From assembly GCF_900143525.1 (NCBI RefSeq), contig NZ_FREZ01000001.1:853260-917259 (forward strand): a stretch of DNA of 64,000 nt. The letters are read 5' to 3'. How positions within the stretch are numbered: position 1 is the stretch's first letter; each line of letters opens with the position of its first letter. The stretch is from Ruegeria sp. Alg231-54 (GTDB lineage: Bacteria > Pseudomonadota > Alphaproteobacteria > Rhodobacterales > Rhodobacteraceae). A model generated the notes under the pieces. That model was not told the origin of the DNA and did no database searches. It saw nothing but the letters and a program-made list of their open reading frames with translations. Shown here piece after piece: positions 63,812-64,000 of the stretch. A program made the translations under genes and the position numbers.

Positions 63812-64000
63812 ATGATGGGACCAAGGCAAGAGGCGCAAGCGGCCTTGTTCTACGAGTTCTCGCTGGAGGAGCATGTTCCCCAGGATCACCTGCAGCGGTC
63901 GATTGATCTGTTCGTCGACCTAAGTAGCATCCGCGCGCACCTTGCGGATTTCTACAGCCACACGGGTCGCCCGTCAGTCGATCCTGAACTGCTGATCCGG
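63812..64000 (+). CDS. IS1182-type transposase (partial, runs off window)
   Basis: The first 63 residues, MMGPRQEAQAALFYEFSLEE and VPQDHLQRSIDLFVDLSSIR, match the start of IS1182-family transposases, with HTGRPSVDPELLIR at the edge. No stop is seen so far, so this copy may be intact. About 65 bases upstream lies CCGTTGAAAAACTC, which resembles the terminal repeat of this family. The catalytic part is outside the window. Confidence 0.82.
   Translation, partial: MMGPRQEAQAALFYEFSLEEHVPQDHLQRSIDLFVDLSSIRAHLADFYSHTGRPSVDPELLIR

Overview
The window looks like a chromosome or large-replicon segment from a marine alphaproteobacterium of the Roseobacter group (Rhodobacterales). This rests on moderately high G+C, gene families typical of that group (cysteate sulfo-lyase-like enzyme, betaine-type and sugar ABC systems, FIST sensor operon, MocD/MocE pair) and compact operons joined by ATGA overlaps. 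No rRNA, tRNA or CRISPR array was seen.

Layout. 1-5 kb: end of a V-type ATPase operon (B, D, I, all on the minus strand) and a MATE exporter. 5.4-9.3 kb: a plus-strand trio of DUF3604 protein, membrane-anchored PpiC-type isomerase and HupE/UreJ permease. 9.3-16.1 kb: a SAM/cyclase/AAA/TPR giant, a serine hydrolase, and a pair made of a ClpP-like membrane protein and a coiled-coil membrane protein whose gene carries two compensating frameshifts. 16.2-21 kb: a TetR repressor, divergent from a flavin monooxygenase, BASS symporter, epimerase and SDR operon, with a palindromic operator between them. 21-25 kb: response regulator, FIST sensor and hybrid kinase, resembling NosP/NahK. 25-32 kb: two glycosyltransferase-like proteins, small exported or hypothetical proteins and a long disordered membrane protein. 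32-38 kb: a Dabb protein and a complete LivKHMGF-type ABC transporter.

From about 38.4 kb the window becomes mosaic. Three decayed IS6-type elements in the same orientation (38.4-39.1, 52.7-53.0 and 61.7-62.5 kb), one joined to an IS5-type remnant, separate two catabolic modules. Module 1 (39.1-52.6 kb) resembles the rhizopine (moc) pathway of rhizobia. It has a MocD-like diiron membrane oxygenase and a MocE-type Rieske ferredoxin, a LacI regulator with twin operators, an SDR, three Gfo/Idh/MocA dehydrogenases, an IolE/MocC-like TIM-barrel isomerase, an aldose-epimerase-like protein and a full ribose-type ABC transporter. I infer import and O-demethylation or hydroxylation of a methylated cyclitol, amino-cyclitol or sugar, followed by redox isomerisation. 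Module 2 (53.1-61.4 kb) has a betaine-type ABC importer whose permease carries an unusual N-terminal extension, an alpha/beta hydrolase, an Asp/Glu-type racemase, a D-cysteine desulfhydrase/cysteate sulfo-lyase-like PLP enzyme and two LysR regulators. This suggests use of a quaternary-amine or sulfonated amino-acid compound.

The right edge holds an ornithine cyclodeaminase-family gene and the start of an IS1182-type transposase that runs out of the window.
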